Of a stretch of 64,000 nucleotides of DNA, positions 61,501 through 64,000 are shown piece after piece (position 1 is the stretch's first letter; every line of letters begins with the position of its first letter). Origin of the DNA: Sialis fuliginosa (Eukaryota > Arthropoda > Insecta > Megaloptera > Sialidae); NCBI GenBank assembly GCA_961205875.1, contig OY540815.1, positions 9,486,001 to 9,550,000 on the forward strand. Reading direction: 5' to 3'. The notes below the pieces were generated by a model. That model saw only the letters and a program-made list of their open reading frames with translations. It was not told the DNA's origin and did not search any database. A program made the translations under genes and the position numbers.

Positions 61501-64000
61501 TAACGTTGATTTTTCTTTGTGCATATTTTTTAAAAGGCGTTCTTATATTTGGTCTGTTATAACTGACATGTCTGAGCGAAGATGATTTATGAAAACCTTT
61601 TTCGTTGTCTCTCTGAGCCTGTTTAGCCGAAACTGGTACAATTGTAAATTTTGTTCGGAATGTTGTTAAACTATTGACCATATTTTCTAAGTTTTTGATT
61701 TCACTCATTTTAATTATATTTTCTTTTTCTTTCAATAGTTTGTCATCTAAATGTTTTAGATCATTATTTGTATTGTTTTTATTGGGACTAGAAGGTCTAG
61801 AAGTATTTGCAGTATTGTGACTTATTGATTTAATTTTATTTGTTACCTTGTTATCTCTGTTTAATCTATCTTTAAACAAAGTTTTATCTAAATCTTTAGA
61901 AATATTTTTATCTTTTTGTCTATCAGAGAGCTTATTCGAGTCATTTATATGTTTTTGTATATTGTTTCTACCATCTTTTTTCTCAATTTTTGTATTAAGA
62001 TATTTATGCATAGAATTAAAATTATTAACTACTTCATTTGAAATATTTTTGTCATAATCATATCTTGTTTTTTTATCTACCTTTCCTTCTAAATGTTTGT
62101 TTATTTTATTATCAATCACTTTGGCTGTTACATTATGATCAGTGGTTTGTGTACTTTCACTTTCAAATTCACTTGTATCACTTTTATTGTTTTGTAATTC
62201 AATAGGCATTTTAGGATCTTTAGAGAGCTGTTTCGGATATTCTGCTGAAAAGGGTTTAATTTTTTCTTCAGTAACAGTGTTTAGCAATTCTTCTTCTCTT
62301 GTTTGGTACATTAAATCCATAAACATTCTTCTTAATTCATCGCCTCTTTTATTTTTAAGCATAGCATATTGAGACATATTTTTTTGATCTGCAGACATAG
62401 CGATATTGCTAATAGTTTTTGCATCATTGATGTTATTTATTTGATTTAAATTATCTTTTTTATCTAATTGCGCAAACTGTGAATATGCTGAAAACGACTT
62501 ATCGATACTTCTATTCTGTATTCTTTCAGAACCCGCAGTAGAAGGATGCACTATAGTTTTATTTTCAAATGCATTTAAACTTTGTTTACTTGGTTTTGAA
62601 CATTTTTCCATTCGTTTTGATTTATTTTTAACCTGCTTCTGTTTTGTTTTCTTTGACATGTTACTAATGTTTTGCGGTAAACTATTTGATGTTCTTATAT
62701 CACTTGTTAACTTCTGCACAGATGATATATCAGGTATTTTTATGACATTATCTTCATTGAAAGGTCTTAATTTTATTCGTTTCCTATCACTAATGATGCT
62801 TTGTTTTTCAGTAACCTTATACATTGCTGTTTCTCTGAAATCATTATTGATCGTTCTTTCAGGCTGTTGTTTTTCATCTGCGTATTCTTTTTTAGAAGCT
62901 GCATTTTTATGTTTCTTCTTATACATAGCTAAAAATCGAAGTTTTTCAATCAACATATTTAAATCGTCAGTACATTTTTTCAGTTGTTTTGATTTTATTG
63001 AATCAGTTGGAATAAGTGGTTTAGTTGTTAATTGTGGACTACCGCTTTCAAGACAACTACGTTGATTAATATCGTTGATCACTAACTTTCTATTAGTGTC
63101 ATTGTAATTAAATTGATTAAACAATGTATCCGTGCTTTGAATCATTGTATTTATTTCATTGAGCTGTAGATTCTTTAAGTCGTGTACTTGAATTATATTG
63201 TTCTCTTTTGGACTTTCAACTGTAGTACTTATATGATTTTGTTTAAAATTAAACACAGCATTATCTGGTCTTTGTATAATATTTTGTATCAAATCAGTTT
63301 CTTGTGAATAGTTTGAACAATTCAAATTACCATCAATTTTATTATTTTGTTGATTTACATTATCAAACAATACATTTTTTGTAATTTTCGTTACATTACT
63401 TTTGTCTAATGTAACAACTGGATTATTTTTCAATAAAATATCTTCAGAGTCTGTTGTTAAGACATCATCTATTGATCTTAACATATAGATAGGAATTTTA
63501 TGGTCCAAATTTTTCAATGTTTCTCGGATAGAATTATGTTTATCTAAAAATGTTAAATAATCATTTGTTACCGTTCGTTCTCTCAACAAACGACTTTCAG
63601 TTGAAGACATACTAATAGAACTAGAATAAGTACTGAAGTCAGAATTTCGTGTTGGTCTAATTCGCTTTTTTCTTTTTAAATCAGAAACTTTGTTGTCTGT
63701 ACAAGATGACGTTGAGTTCTGTGATTCAGTAGAAACAAAATCAGATGTTTTTGAAATACTTGAACTTGGTTGTTCGTTCTGTTCAATCTCATTTATTTTT
63801 TTAGTATCATTTTTCTGTACCAATTTTTTTTTTATTTTAAACTTATTTTTTATTATTTTATTTTTAATTACTGGTGGTTTTTGAAAAGCTGAATCTTGAG
63901 ATTGAGATGATTGAGTATTATTGGATAAATTATTTATATTAACAAACGTTACTGGTTTCAGTTCTATTTGTGAGTCTTTTTTAAAGTAAGCGCTACATGA
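58541..64000 (-). CDS. Very long low-complexity protein, unrecognised, 5' partial
   Basis: A single open frame of 1819 codons plus stop runs from TAA at 58541-58543 to the right edge, with no in-frame stop or good ATG near the edge, so the start lies outside. Chance cannot explain this length in DNA this AT-rich. The protein is rich in Asn, Lys, Ile, Ser and Thr, with charged helix-prone stretches (for example KENITKRITSIKDKLKDAIL) and RGDELRRMFMDLMYQTREEE, and no catalytic domain I recognise. Three copies of a 38-residue repeat lie near 59240-59590. The last 26 residues (CILITTYMFIFLCMFTCLTL, then SARCR) are hydrophobic. It is convergent with BLM. A scaffold, centrosomal or chromosomal role is possible from composition but nothing shows it. 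Confidence 0.8.
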   Translation of the reverse strand, partial: SCSAYFKKDSQIELKPVTFVNINNLSNNTQSSQSQDSAFQKPPVIKNKIIKNKFKIKKKLVQKNDTKKINEIEQNEQPSSSISKTSDFVSTESQNSTSSCTDNKVSDLKRKKRIRPTRNSDFSTYSSSISMSSTESRLLRERTVTNDYLTFLDKHNSIRETLKNLDHKIPIYMLRSIDDVLTTDSEDILLKNNPVVTLDKSNVTKITKNVLFDNVNQQNNKIDGNLNCSNYSQETDLIQNIIQRPDNAVFNFKQNHISTTVESPKENNIIQVHDLKNLQLNEINTMIQSTDTLFNQFNYNDTNRKLVINDINQRSCLESGSPQLTTKPLIPTDSIKSKQLKKCTDDLNMLIEKLRFLAMYKKKHKNAASKKEYADEKQQPERTINNDFRETAMYKVTEKQSIISDRKRIKLRPFNEDNVIKIPDISSVQKLTSDIRTSNSLPQNISNMSKKTKQKQVKNKSKRMEKCSKPSKQSLNAFENKTIVHPSTAGSERIQNRSIDKSFSAYSQFAQLDKKDNLNQINNINDAKTISNIAMSADQKNMSQYAMLKNKRGDELRRMFMDLMYQTREEELLNTVTEEKIKPFSAEYPKQLSKDPKMPIELQNNKSDTSEFESESTQTTDHNVTAKVIDNKINKHLEGKVDKKTRYDYDKNISNEVVNNFNSMHKYLNTKIEKKDGRNNIQKHINDSNKLSDRQKDKNISKDLDKTLFKDRLNRDNKVTNKIKSISHNTANTSRPSSPNKNNTNNDLKHLDDKLLKEKENIIKMSEIKNLENMVNSLTTFRTKFTIVPVSAKQAQRDNEKGFHKSSSLRHVSYNRPNIRTPFKKYAQRKINVNRILPIKTNLYSNVINISGKPIKNLLQNSNNETQINTMMPDLKQMTNLINSKPENKNAELCLNNSKITDDKNIRTPNNVKDDLEIIKNLDNSVPFPSTENIFKDLNANNLAVLELSELKNSRIINMGVTDIQTINTNTLKKITAQSESKVDNTNSTNIKEELNNKTIQAPTSSSRSENFVNKNQQKSPIAQRKVVSPIVKYSKNKLIETEKIINELNKEEKNKNGNNNTNDTVTINKVNNIDAQKVKNAINNVTRERYNLRNVNNLGENSINKIKNNEGTTIAKNSAPVIYPNRFAEKIINYKPKQTSNEFQMTRNCIKKKPKITELRGFIRQRNKPENDNTKAAQLKENITKRITSIKDKLKDAILEETKMLKGSQRSVNFNNSITDIMKMQQNDTILELPEMVDTVEKDMNVKETLTKFFHNEDKTICSSNVENTCSIRLKEENEKYLTSNTINVYNCTVNDNGNAFIQKDNSTNEQTDDYSILKNHVIVPNNSHDKITMQEKLEITKSQIVIDDTIIIEKNEEPKSIEEEPINTNENNFSEILSPKILAIDSDSVDEMNVRDCNQQIEKINVFQNDLNMIPISKKSNTMNIEITISKSFSSEEIVKSVIDYILTSVTNNENIEVNSLSSINDKQIITNDLPIEVHENEINDIILTEEKANLDITLLKHTIDSTITNDLPIEVHENEINNIVLTEEKANLDITLLKHTIDSTITNDLPIEVHENEINDIVLTEEKANLDITLLKHTIDSIETIFYKQTIYYTSIIYESKTFILKKDYFQILYAEANIKIKDNQVNAITITDIMSNVAISKYESKGVLRKIKSDVILDDSIKKETTFPEIILPIINLYKDLDDNSTSNLSENAVIIQNDNLNCVKNTEMNNDRTDDFLEIITSILRLYENYKKLDTNLNSKVPKCITSYEDEMSKNKVEVPKEALTLKEIEILPVLDVNVIEIEDVLLKNCILITTYMFIFLCMFTCLTLSARCR
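59240..59595 (-). repeat. Three tandem copies of a 114-bp coding repeat
   Basis: The unit is 114 bp (38 aa). The motif TAGGTAAATCGT recurs at 59341, 59455 and 59569, exactly 114 bp apart. Each unit encodes TNDLPIEVHENEIN, then D/N-I-V/I-LTEEKANLDITLL and KHTIDS. DNA identity between copies is very high, so the expansion is recent. The multiple of three keeps the frame. Confidence 0.9.

Overview
This is eukaryotic, almost certainly insect, genomic DNA. It is strongly AT-rich, has spliceosomal genes with short GT-AG introns, and carries many small DNA transposons. The five genes all lie to the right of about 27.4 kb. A hemipteran is my best guess from the style of the repeats, but nothing here proves the order.

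Region 1-27.4 kb has no protein gene I can support. It holds transposon copies, many with clean target-site duplications (TSDs), and scattered islands of higher-complexity, GC-richer DNA that could be regulatory elements or untranslated exons. It also holds three hammerhead-ribozyme-like motifs of the type carried by Penelope-like retroelements. One of them, on the minus strand near 17.58 kb, has an intact core and all three helices.

Region 27.4-51.5 kb carries three minus-strand genes. CLASRP (27469-30742, 9 exons, 774 aa) is an RS-domain splicing regulator. Next is a CREB3-family membrane-bound bZIP factor (33793-48864, 7 exons, 577 aa). Its first intron is 12 kb long and full of nested hAT, TTAA-type and foldback elements. 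DET1 (49602-51430, 3 coding exons, 559 aa) is a substrate-receptor subunit of a CUL4-DDB1 ubiquitin ligase. A non-autonomous PIF/Harbinger element lies between CLASRP and the CREB3 gene.

Region 51.5-64 kb starts with a probable bidirectional promoter shared by DET1 (minus) and BLM (plus). BLM (52151-58147, 12 exons, 1404 aa) is the RecQ helicase of the dissolvasome. A MITE landed 2 bp inside its second 5' splice site and expanded a roughly 50-nt intron to 844 nt; a related MITE is nested in the first. BLM is tail-to-tail with a very long, low-complexity, Asn/Lys/Ile-rich open frame on the minus strand (58541 to the right edge). That frame stays open off the window and I do not recognise it. 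All exon joins for the four recognised genes were checked by hand and keep frame. Nothing was searched against a database.
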